A DNA stretch of 64,000 nt from SIG575 sp045534165 (GTDB lineage: Bacteria > Bacillota > Clostridia > Oscillospirales > Acutalibacteraceae): positions 6,740 through 70,739 of the forward strand of contig JAZSJD010000017.1 of NCBI GenBank assembly GCA_045534165.1, in the 5' to 3' direction. The position numbers were made by a program, and so were the translations under genes. Below, in pieces: positions 25,545 through 34,646 of the stretch; positions within the stretch are counted from its first letter, which is position 1; every line of letters begins with the position of its first letter. The notes beneath the pieces were generated by a model. It saw only the letters and a program-made list of their open reading frames with translations. It searched no databases and was not told the DNA's origin.

Positions 25545-27920
25545 ATGAATAAATATGCAAGATTCAGATATCAACCCTGTATTCCTCTCGGCGAAGACGG
25601 AAAATGCGTTACAGCATCTTTAAAACACGTAAATCTTTCAAGAAAAGCTGCAACAGAGGGTATGGTACTGCTTAAAAATACAAATAACACTTTACCATTA
25701 AAAAAAGGCACTAAAATTGCCCTTTTCGGCAAAGCAACAATTGAATATATAAAAGGTGGTGGCGGAAGTGGCGACGTACACACACCTTATATCTGCAATA
25801 TTTTTGAAGGCTTTGAAGAAAAAGAAAGCCAGGGAAAAGTTTCTGTTTACAGACCTCTTGTGGATTTCTATAAGGAATATGTAAAAAAAGAAAGTGTTAA
25901 CATTCCCACACAGGCTCAGATTAATGCAACCTGGGATATTGTTAACGCAATGGAATTCTGCACAAAACGTGACGATATGACTTATGACACATTTGCAAGC
26001 ATGCATGTGCCTGAAGCAAAAGTACCGGACGAGCTTATTGAAGATGCTTCAAAAAATGCAGACACAGCAATTATCACAATCAGCCGCTTCTCTGCTGAAG
26101 GTGTTGACCGCAGACCTCAGGGAAATGACTATTATCTTTCAGATTTAGAAAAAGACCTTATTGATAAAGCAGTCAGACTTTTCAAAGATGTTATTATCGT
26201 TATCAATTCAGGTGCAACAATCGACTGCGAATATTTTGCAGAAAAAGAAGAAATCAAAGCTGTTTTGTTCGGCTGGCAAGGCGGTCTTGAGGGCGGCTCT
26301 GCAATTGCAGATATTCTCTGTGGTGATGTTAACCCTTCAGGTAAACTTGCAGACACAATTGCAAAATCTTATGATTATTTCCCCTGCAAAGATGATTTCT
26401 GGGAATGTTTTGAACACCTTGATTATTCAGACGATATATATGTGGGCTACCGTTATTTTGAAACAATCCCCGGCAAAAACGAAAAAGTAAGATATCCTTT
26501 CGGCTTCGGACTTTCTTACACAACATTCAACATCAAAAACAAAGTATGTCTTGAAAACGAAGGTAACATTCTTGCAATTGCAGAAGTTGAAAACACTGGT
26601 TCAGTTGCAGGACGTGAAGTTGTTCAGGTTTATTACAGCGCACCTCAGGGAAAACTTGGCAAACCTGCAAGAGAACTTGCTTCTTACAAAAAAACAAAGC
26701 TTCTTCAGCCGGGTGAAAAAGAAACACTTGTTATGTCCTTTGACATCAACAGTATGGCAAGCTTTGATGACCTTGGCAAAATTCAGAAATCAGCTTATGT
26801 GCTTGAAAAAGGCAACTATTCTTTCTTCATCGGTACAGATGTAAGAAGTGCAGAAAAAGTTGACTTTGAATACATAGTAAATGAAGATACTGTCACAGAA
26901 CAATTAACTTCCTGGTGCAAACCTTTCAAGCTTGAAAAAAGAATGTTGGCTGACGGAAGTTTTGAAAATCTTCCCTTAGGCGAAGAAACCTATTTCTATG
27001 CAAAAAACGAACCCACAGGTGCAAAGGCTCCTGAAAAAGAAGTTATGTTCGACAAAGTGGGTGAAGAAATTTCAATTGATGAATTTGTTTCTCAGTTCAC
27101 TCTTGATGAACTTATGTATTTTGTTGGCGGTCAGCCACCAACGGGTGTTGCAAACACAGGTTGTTTCGGTCCTCTTAAAAGACTTGATGTTCCTGCTGTT
27201 CCCACAGCAGACGGCCCTGCAGGTTTACGTCTTGAACCTGACACCGGCATACCCACAACAGCATGGCCATGCGCAACACTCCTTGCCTGCACCTGGGATG
27301 AAGAACTTATTTTTGAAGTTGGTGCAGCAGGCGGTGCAGAGGTAAGAGAAAACAATTTAGGTGTTTGGCTTACTCCTGCTCTTAACATTCACAGAGACCC
27401 GCTTTGCGGAAGAAACTTTGAGTATTATTCAGAAGATCCCTTAGTTGCAGGTAAATGTGCAGCTGCTGCAATAAGAGGTATTCAGTCAAAGAAAGTTGCA
27501 GTTTCAATGAAACATTTTGCCTGCAACAACAAAGAAGCAAACAGAATGGGTTGCGATTCACGTCTTTCCGAAAGAGCTTTACGTGAAATTTATCTCAAAG
27601 GCTTTGAAATTGCAGTTAAAGAAGCTGACCCCTGGACAGTTATGTCATCCTATAACCTTATCAACGGTCAGCACACATCAGAAAGCTATGAACTTCTCAC
27701 AGGAATTCTCAGAAACGAATGGGGCTTCAAGGGAATGGTAACAACTGACTGGGGTGTAAAAAATGACCCCGTTAAGGAAGTTAAAGCAGGCAATGATATG
27801 AAAATGCATTGCGGTTACCCTGAAGATTTGAAATCAGCTTTCGATAAAGGTGATTTAACAAGAGCAGACCTTGAACTCTGCGTAAAACGTATCCTCCTCA
27901 TGTTCACAAAATTAATTTGA
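25545..27920 (+). CDS. Cytoplasmic glycoside hydrolase family 3, domain-permuted
   Basis: 791 residues without signal peptide. Same swapped order as the GH3 at 21798: sandwich domain first (ATEGMVLLKNTNNTLPLKKG), fibronectin-like domain (about 325-440), then TIM barrel (TADGPAGLRLEPDTG, HRDPLCGRNFEYYSEDPLVAG, VSMKHFACNNKEANR) with the nucleophile Asp in GFKGMVTTDWGVKN. The ATG at 25545 is chosen because AGGAGG lies 9 bases before it; the ATG seven codons upstream overlaps that site. Likely an intracellular beta-glycosidase acting on imported oligosaccharides, complementing the exported paralogue. The SHOCT genes follow after 24 bp and may be co-transcribed. Confidence 0.92.
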   Translation: MNKYARFRYQPCIPLGEDGKCVTASLKHVNLSRKAATEGMVLLKNTNNTLPLKKGTKIALFGKATIEYIKGGGGSGDVHTPYICNIFEGFEEKESQGKVSVYRPLVDFYKEYVKKESVNIPTQAQINATWDIVNAMEFCTKRDDMTYDTFASMHVPEAKVPDELIEDASKNADTAIITISRFSAEGVDRRPQGNDYYLSDLEKDLIDKAVRLFKDVIIVINSGATIDCEYFAEKEEIKAVLFGWQGGLEGGSAIADILCGDVNPSGKLADTIAKSYDYFPCKDDFWECFEHLDYSDDIYVGYRYFETIPGKNEKVRYPFGFGLSYTTFNIKNKVCLENEGNILAIAEVENTGSVAGREVVQVYYSAPQGKLGKPARELASYKKTKLLQPGEKETLVMSFDINSMASFDDLGKIQKSAYVLEKGNYSFFIGTDVRSAEKVDFEYIVNEDTVTEQLTSWCKPFKLEKRMLADGSFENLPLGEETYFYAKNEPTGAKAPEKEVMFDKVGEEISIDEFVSQFTLDELMYFVGGQPPTGVANTGCFGPLKRLDVPAVPTADGPAGLRLEPDTGIPTTAWPCATLLACTWDEELIFEVGAAGGAEVRENNLGVWLTPALNIHRDPLCGRNFEYYSEDPLVAGKCAAAAIRGIQSKKVAVSMKHFACNNKEANRMGCDSRLSERALREIYLKGFEIAVKEADPWTVMSSYNLINGQHTSESYELLTGILRNEWGFKGMVTTDWGVKNDPVKEVKAGNDMKMHCGYPEDLKSAFDKGDLTRADLELCVKRILLMFTKLI

Positions 27921-27944
27921 TGTAATAAGAGAAAGGAAAATAAA

Positions 27945-29060
27945 ATGGAAACTGTAAAAAAAGTTAAATTCCCTGCTGCTTCAATTTTATTTCTTTTTGA
28001 TGGAGTGGCTCGTATTTCGCTTTTTGCGATTTTCATAGTCTTGGTGGTACTATATTCATCACTTTTTCTTTCAGTCATGACGCTCAGCCCTGAAATAAAA
28101 GAAGCGTTCTCAATGCTTTTTGAAGCATTTGCGACCGGAGATAATCTCAATTCTGAATCAAACGACTTTCTATATATTGCTTTGTCTTCATTTTTATTTT
28201 GGATTTTAACCGGTTTTATTAATTCGGCAAGCTGTATTTTCCTGTCTGTACCTTTGTTCAAAAAGAAAGCAAACGGTCTTTTAATTGGCGGTTTTATAGC
28301 TTTGATGATTCCACCAATTCTTAAAATTTTAAATGTTATACAAATAGTGATATTTAAACACGATTATATTTTCAATTCAAAGTCAGAGTTTTTTGGCAGC
28401 GATGTTATTTACTATTTAGTATATATCGTGGTCACTTCTTTAATCTATTTATCATTATTGGTTATTTCTCTTTTATTTGTTGTTTTTCTTATAAAAATAC
28501 CGGAACAAAATCATCTGAAAAAATCAGCAAAATTATGGTTCATTCCCGGAATATTACTTTTGTTATATAATGTATTCTCAATGTTGTTTAAGATAGTTCT
28601 TATGATTATGCGTTACTTTAACATCTATGTGTCATATGCTGATTTTTCAAATAACTTCTTAGCTGTCATATTACCGATATCTTTAGTAGCCATTTCCAAC
28701 ATACCATTCATCATTGCCTTTTTCCTTCTTTTCAAATGGCTGAAAAATCCTTACAAAATCGTTTCTGTTCCTCAGCCAGTGCAGGAATATACCGCACCTT
28801 CAGAAAACAATACAGAAGAAGTTACTGTCCCTGCTGAGGAAAAGCTTGAAGAAATAAAAGAAGAAATCATTGAATCTGTTATAAAAGTTCCTGCCCGGCA
28901 AGAACTTGTCAAACAACAGGTTAGCACTCCTGCCAAAAAGGAACTTTCATCAGTAGAAAAAGTTTCAAATGACATTTATACTCTGAAAAAAATGTACGAT
29001 GACGGAGTTATATCAGATGAAGAATTTTCACAAAAGAAAAAACAACTTCTTGACTTATAA
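27945..29060 (+). CDS. Multi-pass membrane protein with C-terminal SHOCT domain (copy 1)
   Basis: 371 residues. Six or so hydrophobic segments fill residues 8-260, then an acidic linker (about 270-335), then NDIYTLKKMYDDGVISDEEFSQKKKQLLDL, a clear SHOCT (short C-terminal) domain. SHOCT domains are small two-helix tails found on many bacterial membrane proteins and thought to mediate oligomerisation or anchoring. AAAGG lies before the ATG. It is the first of a tandem pair: both copies begin METVKKVKFP and end with the SHOCT helix, the middle having diverged strongly. Function unknown. Confidence 0.82.
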   Translation: METVKKVKFPAASILFLFDGVARISLFAIFIVLVVLYSSLFLSVMTLSPEIKEAFSMLFEAFATGDNLNSESNDFLYIALSSFLFWILTGFINSASCIFLSVPLFKKKANGLLIGGFIALMIPPILKILNVIQIVIFKHDYIFNSKSEFFGSDVIYYLVYIVVTSLIYLSLLVISLLFVVFLIKIPEQNHLKKSAKLWFIPGILLLLYNVFSMLFKIVLMIMRYFNIYVSYADFSNNFLAVILPISLVAISNIPFIIAFFLLFKWLKNPYKIVSVPQPVQEYTAPSENNTEEVTVPAEEKLEEIKEEIIESVIKVPARQELVKQQVSTPAKKELSSVEKVSNDIYTLKKMYDDGVISDEEFSQKKKQLLDL

Positions 29061-29077
29061 ACGAAAGGAAAATGAAA

Positions 29078-30178
29078 ATGGAAACTGTAAAAAAAGTCAA
29101 ATTCCCAATAGCGTCAATATTTTTTCTGTTGGAAGGATTGATTTTTTCTATTAGTATTATTTCATCAATAATAATGTTAATAGCAACATTAACGCAAATG
29201 GACTATGGTTCAGACTGGTCATACTTAGGTTCTCAGCTTATTACTCTCTTAAGCAATACTATTTTAACGCTTGTATATTTTTATCTGGCAATTATCCTGT
29301 TTTGCAAAAAACGTAATGGTTTTTTAATTGGTGGCATTGCAGCTTTATTTTTTGTGCCTTTGACAAACTTCATTTACGGATTTATTTTCCAAAAAGGATA
29401 TGAAACTTTTCATTTTTCATTCGCATCTTTCGAAGATATTATAAATACTTTAAACGGAAACTATATTTTTACAGCAGTACACTTTTTGTTCCTTTTTTTA
29501 CTTATAGCAACAGTTGTCTGCCTTGTAAAGGAAAACAGCAACGCGCCCAATCTTCTCGGTAAAATCTGGTTTCTCCCTGCTTTGATATATTTTTTGAATC
29601 AACTTGCAAATTCTACTCTTTCTTCAATCGAATATGGCATCTCATTTTTTGGTGCAGAATATTATGATGGAAATATTGAACCTTTTGTATGGACAGTATT
29701 TGCAAATGTATTATCTTTTGTTCTTAGCACAATTCCCTTAACTCTTGCTTTATTCTTCCTTACAAAATGGTTGAAAAGCCCATACAAATTTATTAAACCT
29801 AAAGCAACAAAAGAAACCCCTGCTCCCACCCAAAATGTTCCTGTTTATGAAAACACCTACGACAATGGTATTATCATAGAAGAAACTGAAATTATTGAAG
29901 AAAAAACAGAAGAAGTTATTGAACAATCTGAAACACCTGAACCAATTGTAGCGCCTGAACCCATTGTAATTCCTGAACCAATTCCAGAGTCTGAACCCAT
30001 TGTAATTCCTGAACCAATTTCAGAACCGCAACAAACTCAGGAAGTAAAAAAGAATGAAAACACATCATCCATAGCTCAGGCTTCAAATGACCTTTACACA
30101 CTTAAAAAGTTACTTGATGATGGTCTGATTACCGAAAGCGAATATCAGACTAAAAAAGAGCAACTTCTTGGCTTATAA
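29078..30178 (+). CDS. Multi-pass membrane protein with C-terminal SHOCT domain (copy 2)
   Basis: 366 residues, paralogue of the preceding gene with the same first ten residues (METVKKVKFP), similar membrane layout and SHOCT tail (NDLYTLKKLLDDGLITESEY). The linker contains a Pro-Glu repeat, PEPIV(A/I)PEPI, at about 285-315, encoded by short direct DNA repeats at 29935-30020. The ATG at 29078 is chosen because the leader before it copies that of copy 1 (AAAGGAAAATNAAA); an ATG two codons earlier is too close to the AAAGG. The conserved leader suggests duplication including the ribosome site. Function unknown. Confidence 0.8.
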   Translation: METVKKVKFPIASIFFLLEGLIFSISIISSIIMLIATLTQMDYGSDWSYLGSQLITLLSNTILTLVYFYLAIILFCKKRNGFLIGGIAALFFVPLTNFIYGFIFQKGYETFHFSFASFEDIINTLNGNYIFTAVHFLFLFLLIATVVCLVKENSNAPNLLGKIWFLPALIYFLNQLANSTLSSIEYGISFFGAEYYDGNIEPFVWTVFANVLSFVLSTIPLTLALFFLTKWLKSPYKFIKPKATKETPAPTQNVPVYENTYDNGIIIEETEIIEEKTEEVIEQSETPEPIVAPEPIVIPEPIPESEPIVIPEPISEPQQTQEVKKNENTSSIAQASNDLYTLKKLLDDGLITESEYQTKKEQLLGL

Positions 30179-30220
30179 TCACACTTATAAGGGATTCATT
30201 ATTGACAACCTGAAAGATGA

Positions 30221-30530
30221 AAAAATGGCTGATACCAACGCCGAGCTCCCATAAGGAAGTATTTCTTTAAAATGTGTACTTACGGCACAATAATGCGTTA
30301 AAAAACACCGATACGCGATAGCGTTATCGGTGTTTTTGTCTTTTCTTGCACACGCAATTTCGCATTTTAAAGTGCTTCGCAGTTTCGTAGAAAAGCAAAA
30401 TTGCTTGGATTGAAGCCAAAAATGCAGCAAGGCTACCGCCTTGCGAGGCTTTTGGTGATAATACAAGGAATTTTGTTCGAGAAACAAAAACTTACTTATG
30501 GGAACTCGGCGAAAGTATCAGCCACTTTAA
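30221..30530. repeat. ~310-bp element with ~38-bp imperfect terminal inverted repeats (MITE-like)
   Basis: The left end (30222-30261) reads ATGGCTGATACC...CGCCGAGCTCCCATAAGGAAG. The right end (30490-30529), inverted, reads GTGGCTGATACT...CGCCGAGTTCCCATAAGTAAG. About 80% of positions match. The interior has a terminator hairpin and a GCAAGGC/GCCTTGC stem but no coding frame. The element fills the gap between the SHOCT gene and hpt and ends 3 bp from the hpt stop. It may be a non-autonomous mobile repeat or a very long RNA hairpin. Confidence 0.6.
30302..30341 (+). terminator. Intrinsic terminator downstream of the SHOCT pair
   Basis: AAAACACCGATA pairs with TATCGGTGTTTT across a GC-rich centre (CGCGATAGCG), followed by TGTCTTTT. 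Confidence 0.8.
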
Positions 30531-30532
30531 TT

Positions 30533-31066
30533 TTATTCTCCGAATTCTGCTATATACGGAAGGTTACGATATTGTTCCGCGCAATCAAGACCATAGCCAA
30601 TAACAAAATGGTCAGGAATTGTAAACAGAGAAATATCTGCTTCAAAAGGTACAATTCTTCTTTCAGGCTTGTCCAGAAGTGTTACAACACGTAAAGAAAG
30701 AGGATTTCTTTTTTTAAGAAGATTTACAATATCGTTCAATGTTCTTCCTGTATCAATAATATCTTCAACTATAATAACGTGATATTTGCTTATATCCTGT
30801 TCAAGGTCCATTGTTATATTAACAATACCTGAAGATTCTGTGCCCTCATAATAACTTTTTGCACACATAAATCCGATTTCACACGGCACGGTTATTGCTC
30901 TGCACAAATCTGCCATAAAAACAAAAGCACCTTTTAATATACTCACAAGCAATATGGGACGTCCGTCATAAGAATCGTCTATCTGCTTACCCGCTTTTTT
31001 TATAGCTTCATCAATTTCTTCTTTTGTAATAAGAATACGTTTAATTTTGTTTCTATACTCTTCCAT
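30533..31066 (-). CDS. hpt: Hypoxanthine phosphoribosyltransferase
   Basis: 177 residues, the usual Hpt size. The PRPP-binding motif VIIVEDIIDTGRTLNDIV is intact (two acidic residues, then D-T-G-R-T), preceded by LLVSILKGAFVFMADL and followed by LDKPERR and PDHFVIGYGLDCAEQYRNLPYI, all characteristic of bacterial Hpt. It salvages hypoxanthine and guanine to IMP and GMP in the cytoplasm. The ATG at 31066 has AAAGGA about 10 bases upstream; the ATG at 31075 is only 2 bases from it. It lies about 20 bp after the GH130 gene on the same strand and is probably co-transcribed. Confidence 0.95.
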   Translation of the reverse strand: MEEYRNKIKRILITKEEIDEAIKKAGKQIDDSYDGRPILLVSILKGAFVFMADLCRAITVPCEIGFMCAKSYYEGTESSGIVNITMDLEQDISKYHVIIVEDIIDTGRTLNDIVNLLKKRNPLSLRVVTLLDKPERRIVPFEADISLFTIPDHFVIGYGLDCAEQYRNLPYIAEFGE

Positions 31067-31087
31067 AATCCACATTTCCTTTCACAA

Positions 31088-32038
31088 TTATTTGTTAAGG
31101 TCGTGGTCTTTAATAAAATCTACAACTTCATTAACAGTTGTGAATGCAAGAGCCACAACGGTATCAGCTCCACCATAATAAATGGCAATCTTACCGCTTT
31201 CACTGTCTGTAAGTGCTGCACAAGGGAAAACGACATTAGGTACATCACCTACAAGCTCATAATTTTCGTGAGGAGCAAGCAGGAAACAATCAGCTCTGTG
31301 TTTTACAATCCAGGGTTTTTCAATATCAAGAATTGCTGCACCCATTGCATATGTAAAGCCGTTGCAACTTGTTAAAACACCATGGTAGAAAACTAGCCAG
31401 CCTTCATCCGTTTCAATAGGTGTGGGACCTGCACCGACTTTTGTCATTTCCCAGTTTTTAACGGGTGACATTACAAATCTGTGTTTACCCCAATAAGTAA
31501 GATCTTTACTGTGGCTGAGGAAAATATCGCCATAAGGTGTATGACCTCTGTCACAAGGACGAATAAAGAGAAGGAACTCATCATTAATTTTTCTTGGGAA
31601 AAGAACACCATTTCTTGCAACAGGATAACAAGCATCCTCCAACTGCACCCACTCTTTAAAATCGGTTGTATACGCAATGCCGATTGTTGTTCCGTGAGGT
31701 GTAAGATTAACCCACGAAAGATAATATTTACCCTCAATCTCGCAAAGTCTTGGGTCATATCCTCTGAAAATAACTTTATCTTCAAGTTCCCAATTGATTG
31801 CATCTTTACTGTAACCTACAACAAGTGTATGGTCACGGCTTATATTATCAACTCTGAAAACTCCTGCAAATCCGTCTTTGTAAGGAACAACAGCAGAATT
31901 AAAAATACTGTTTGCACCAAAAAGGTTATCTCTTGTTATAACAGGGTTTCCGCTGTAACGCCATACCGGATATTTACATCCCTCCGGTTTATCTTCCCAC
32001 GGAATGTTGGGCATAGGATTACCGATAATTTTAGCCAT
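31088..32038 (-). CDS. GH130 family mannoside phosphorylase/hydrolase
   Basis: 316 residues, the normal length for the five-bladed propeller of GH130. Visible motifs: YSGNPVITRDNLFGANSIFNSAVV, GVFRVDN (the proton-donor Asp region), FRGYDPRLCEIEGKYYLSW, and VGAGPTPIETDEGWLVFYHGV. GH130 enzymes split beta-mannosidic bonds, mostly by phosphorolysis with release of mannose-1-phosphate, in N-glycan or mannan use. It has no signal peptide. Whether this one is a phosphorylase or hydrolase depends on phosphate-site residues that I cannot align with certainty. GGAGG precedes the ATG. It leads a two-gene unit with hpt. Confidence 0.87.
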   Translation of the reverse strand: MAKIIGNPMPNIPWEDKPEGCKYPVWRYSGNPVITRDNLFGANSIFNSAVVPYKDGFAGVFRVDNISRDHTLVVGYSKDAINWELEDKVIFRGYDPRLCEIEGKYYLSWVNLTPHGTTIGIAYTTDFKEWVQLEDACYPVARNGVLFPRKINDEFLLFIRPCDRGHTPYGDIFLSHSKDLTYWGKHRFVMSPVKNWEMTKVGAGPTPIETDEGWLVFYHGVLTSCNGFTYAMGAAILDIEKPWIVKHRADCFLLAPHENYELVGDVPNVVFPCAALTDSESGKIAIYYGGADTVVALAFTTVNEVVDFIKDHDLNK

Positions 32039-32198
32039 AATATTTCCTCCAAAATTTTATACAAGTATAATTATACATTATATCACACGTTATTTCAACA
32101 AAGTATTGTTATTGTGATAAATTCGACATCATAGATTTTATAACTTTATTTTCAATAAGTTGTACCCTAACTCATCTTCTGATAATGTTTTTATTAAA

Positions 32199-32235
32199 GA
32201 GGCTGTTCAAAAAATGAACAGCCTCAGATTTTTGT
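32199..32235. terminator. Hairpin terminator
   Basis: GAGGCTGTTCA (32199-32209) pairs exactly with TGAACAGCCTC (32215-32225). AGATTTTTG follows on the plus strand; the minus-strand side is less T-rich, though the only gene ending here is the SGNH hydrolase on the minus strand. Confidence 0.7.
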
Positions 32236-32248
32236 TAATATGACGAAA

Positions 32249-33106
32249 TCAGAAAACTGCAGTTATCCCTGCAAAAAAATTATAGATCACTGAAATAATG
32301 TGAAGAACCACTCCGAATATGTTGAAAAATGCTGTGAACATTTCAGAAATCTGTATATCCTGCCCCTGGGTAGAAATAACCGGTACAGTTGTTTTGCCAA
32401 GATTCAATTCATCAAGTTTTTCAAGAATAACTTTTGCGATTATTTCGTTTCCTTTAACGCTGGGATGAATGTCATCAGCTGCAAAATTTTCAGGGTCATC
32501 ACCAAGTGCTGTTCCCACATCAACTATAACAATTTCTCCCGGATTTTCTGCATTGTAACGTTCAATTGCAGCATTAATTCTGTCAGCACCCTGCTGATAA
32601 GGCGGTCTGAGATATCCTGACTGGGGATTATAAAGTGTCTGCATTAAAATAACAGCATCTTCGTTGTGTTCGTTGATTTTGTCAACAATACGGCTGAAAT
32701 TACTATAAAAGCTTTCTGCAATTTCATCGAACTGAGTGTAGTCATTTTTTACAATCGAATCAAACATAAGACCCATAAGATTGCTCATAAGAAAATCGTT
32801 ACCACCGATTGAAATGCTGATAACATCAGCTTTTTCAAGAGCTTCAATTACTTCTTCATTTGACAATCTGTTTATAAGATTTGTTGTGGTATGTCCCGGA
32901 ACTGCATAGTTAGCATATTCATAGTCGTTAGTATCTGCCACAATTTTACCGTAGCATGCCTCACGAGCATTTGCAATACCTGAACCGTAAGCAATTGAAT
33001 CTCCAAGCACAAGATAGAACGGTTTCTCTGTCTGAGCAGAAGCAGAAAGACCAAAAGAACAAATAATCATTACCATGCACAAAATCACAGCTGTAATTTT
33101 TTTCAT
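32249..33106 (-). CDS. Secreted SGNH/GDSL-type esterase
   Basis: 285 residues with a signal peptide (KKITAVILCMVMIICSFGLSASAQ). All four SGNH blocks are visible: VLGDSIAYGSG (nucleophile Ser), the block II Gly in NYAVPGHTT, ISIGGNDFL (Gly and Asn of the oxyanion hole) and DDIHPSVKGNEI (catalytic Asp and His). The last 30 residues are hydrophobic (FFNIFGVVLHIISVIYNFFAGITAVF) and may hold the enzyme at the membrane. It should deacylate lipids or acetylated glycans outside the cell. Mucin sialic acids and plant glycans are both possible substrates. Monocistronic. Confidence 0.9.
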   Translation of the reverse strand: MKKITAVILCMVMIICSFGLSASAQTEKPFYLVLGDSIAYGSGIANAREACYGKIVADTNDYEYANYAVPGHTTTNLINRLSNEEVIEALEKADVISISIGGNDFLMSNLMGLMFDSIVKNDYTQFDEIAESFYSNFSRIVDKINEHNEDAVILMQTLYNPQSGYLRPPYQQGADRINAAIERYNAENPGEIVIVDVGTALGDDPENFAADDIHPSVKGNEIIAKVILEKLDELNLGKTTVPVISTQGQDIQISEMFTAFFNIFGVVLHIISVIYNFFAGITAVF

Positions 33107-33197
33107 AAAAACACTCCTTTTATTTGTAATTGATTACAATATGACTATACCACGTCAAGACGATAAAATCAATCATATTTTCAAAAAATAATTCCGC

Positions 33198-33229
33198 AAA
33201 AAAGTTCCCATGGATATACCATGGGAACC
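33198..33229 (-). terminator. Intrinsic terminator of the aspS-gatA-gatB operon
   Basis: On the minus strand GTTCCCATGG pairs with CCATGGGAAC around TATAT and is followed by TTTTTTGCGG. Confidence 0.88.
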
Positions 33230-33235
33230 AAAATC

Positions 33236-34645
33236 TTAACCATTAAGTTTTTCTTCAAGGAGCTTTCTGATCATTGCAGGATCGCCTGTACCTTTAAGTT
33301 CACGCATAACAAGACCGAACAATGACTGCATAGCTTTTGTTTTACCACTCTTATAATCTGCAACTGCTTTGTCGTTTTCTGCAATAACTTTTTCAACAAT
33401 TGAAAGAATCATGCCTTCGTCAACTTTAGCATTAAGTGAATTTTCTTCACAGAACTTGTCAACATCAACATCTTTTTCAAATACTGCTGAAAGAATTTTC
33501 TTACCTGCTGCACGAGTGATTTCGCCATCTTCAACAAGTTCGATAATTCTTGAAAGCTTTTTCGCATCAATATCAAGACTTTCAAGTTCAAGACGTTTCA
33601 TGTTACCCATACATTCTGTAAGAATCCAGCTTGCAACAGTTTTGGGATTACGTCCATCAGCAACTACTGAATCGAAAATATCGCAAAGCTTACGGTCAGA
33701 AGCAAGAACTGCAGCTTCTTTTGCAGCAATGCCCATTTCTTCATAGTGTTTGCCTTTTTCTTCTGCTGTTGCAGGCATACTTGCTCTGATTTCCTCAAGC
33801 CATGCATCATCAATAATAATGGGCATAAGGTTGGGGTCGGGGAAATAACGATAATCTGCTGCTGTTTCTTTGTTACGCATGGGGAATGTACGTCTCTTTA
33901 CATCATCCCAACGACGTGTTTCCTGAACAAGCATTTCTGTATGACGTTCAATTGCATCAACGTGACGAACTTTTTCAAATTCAATTGCATCCTTGATTTC
34001 TGAAAGTGAACTCATATTTTTGATTTCAGAACGTACACCGAGTTCATCCGAACCTTCAGGACGCACTGAAATGTTAACGTCACATCTCATTGCACCTTCT
34101 TCACACTCTGAAATTCCTGCAAACTGAAGGCTTGATTTAAGCTTTTTAAGATATGCAATAACTTCATCAGAGCTACGGAAATCAGGACGGCTTACAATTT
34201 CAATAAGAGGCACACTTGTACGGTTGTAGTCAACAAAAGAAGTGTTTGTTGCATCATCGTGAACAAGTTTACCTGCGTCTTCTTCAACGTGAATCTGCTT
34301 GATGCCGATTTTTCTGTCACCGATTTCAACTGAGCCGTCAACACAAACAGGGTTAAACCACTGTGTAATCTGATAAGCTGCAGGAAGATCGGGGTAATAA
34401 TAGCTCTTTTTATCAAAAGTTGTGTACTGGTTGATTTTACAGTTAAGCATAAAGCCTGCTTTGACTGCAAGTTCAATTGCATGCTTGTTTGTTACGGGAA
34501 GCATACCGGGCATACCGCTGCAAGCAGGGCATACACAATCGTTAGGTTCTTTGGGACTTGAATGTCCGCCACAAGAACAGAAAAGTTTTGAATCTGTTGA
34601 AAGTTCAACGTGAGTTTCAAGACCAATAACAAGTTCGTATTTCAT
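33236..34645 (-). CDS. gatB: Asp-tRNA(Asn)/Glu-tRNA(Gln) amidotransferase subunit B
   Basis: 469 residues, full length for GatB. The cradle domain is intact: YELVIGLETHVELSTDSKLFC, CPACSGMPGMLPVTN (zinc-type Cys pairs), KSYYYPDLPAAYQITQW, and IGIKQIHVEEDAGKLVHD with VDYNRTSVPLIEIVS. The C-terminal helical and YqeY-like tRNA-binding domains end with LFGLVMRELKGTGDPAMIRKLLEEKLNG. GatB activates the misacylated Asp or Glu on tRNA with ATP and accepts ammonia from GatA. The ATG at 34645 comes 1 bp after the gatA stop, with AGGAGGAAG inside the end of gatA. In contrast to GatA here, no key residue seems lost. Confidence 0.96.
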   Translation of the reverse strand: MKYELVIGLETHVELSTDSKLFCSCGGHSSPKEPNDCVCPACSGMPGMLPVTNKHAIELAVKAGFMLNCKINQYTTFDKKSYYYPDLPAAYQITQWFNPVCVDGSVEIGDRKIGIKQIHVEEDAGKLVHDDATNTSFVDYNRTSVPLIEIVSRPDFRSSDEVIAYLKKLKSSLQFAGISECEEGAMRCDVNISVRPEGSDELGVRSEIKNMSSLSEIKDAIEFEKVRHVDAIERHTEMLVQETRRWDDVKRRTFPMRNKETAADYRYFPDPNLMPIIIDDAWLEEIRASMPATAEEKGKHYEEMGIAAKEAAVLASDRKLCDIFDSVVADGRNPKTVASWILTECMGNMKRLELESLDIDAKKLSRIIELVEDGEITRAAGKKILSAVFEKDVDVDKFCEENSLNAKVDEGMILSIVEKVIAENDKAVADYKSGKTKAMQSLFGLVMRELKGTGDPAMIRKLLEEKLNG

Positions 34646-34646
34646 C

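Noticed and set aside
31481..32134. Plus-strand open frame of 217 codons opposite the GH130 gene
   Set aside because: Antisense to an unmistakable GH130 protein; no start signals.
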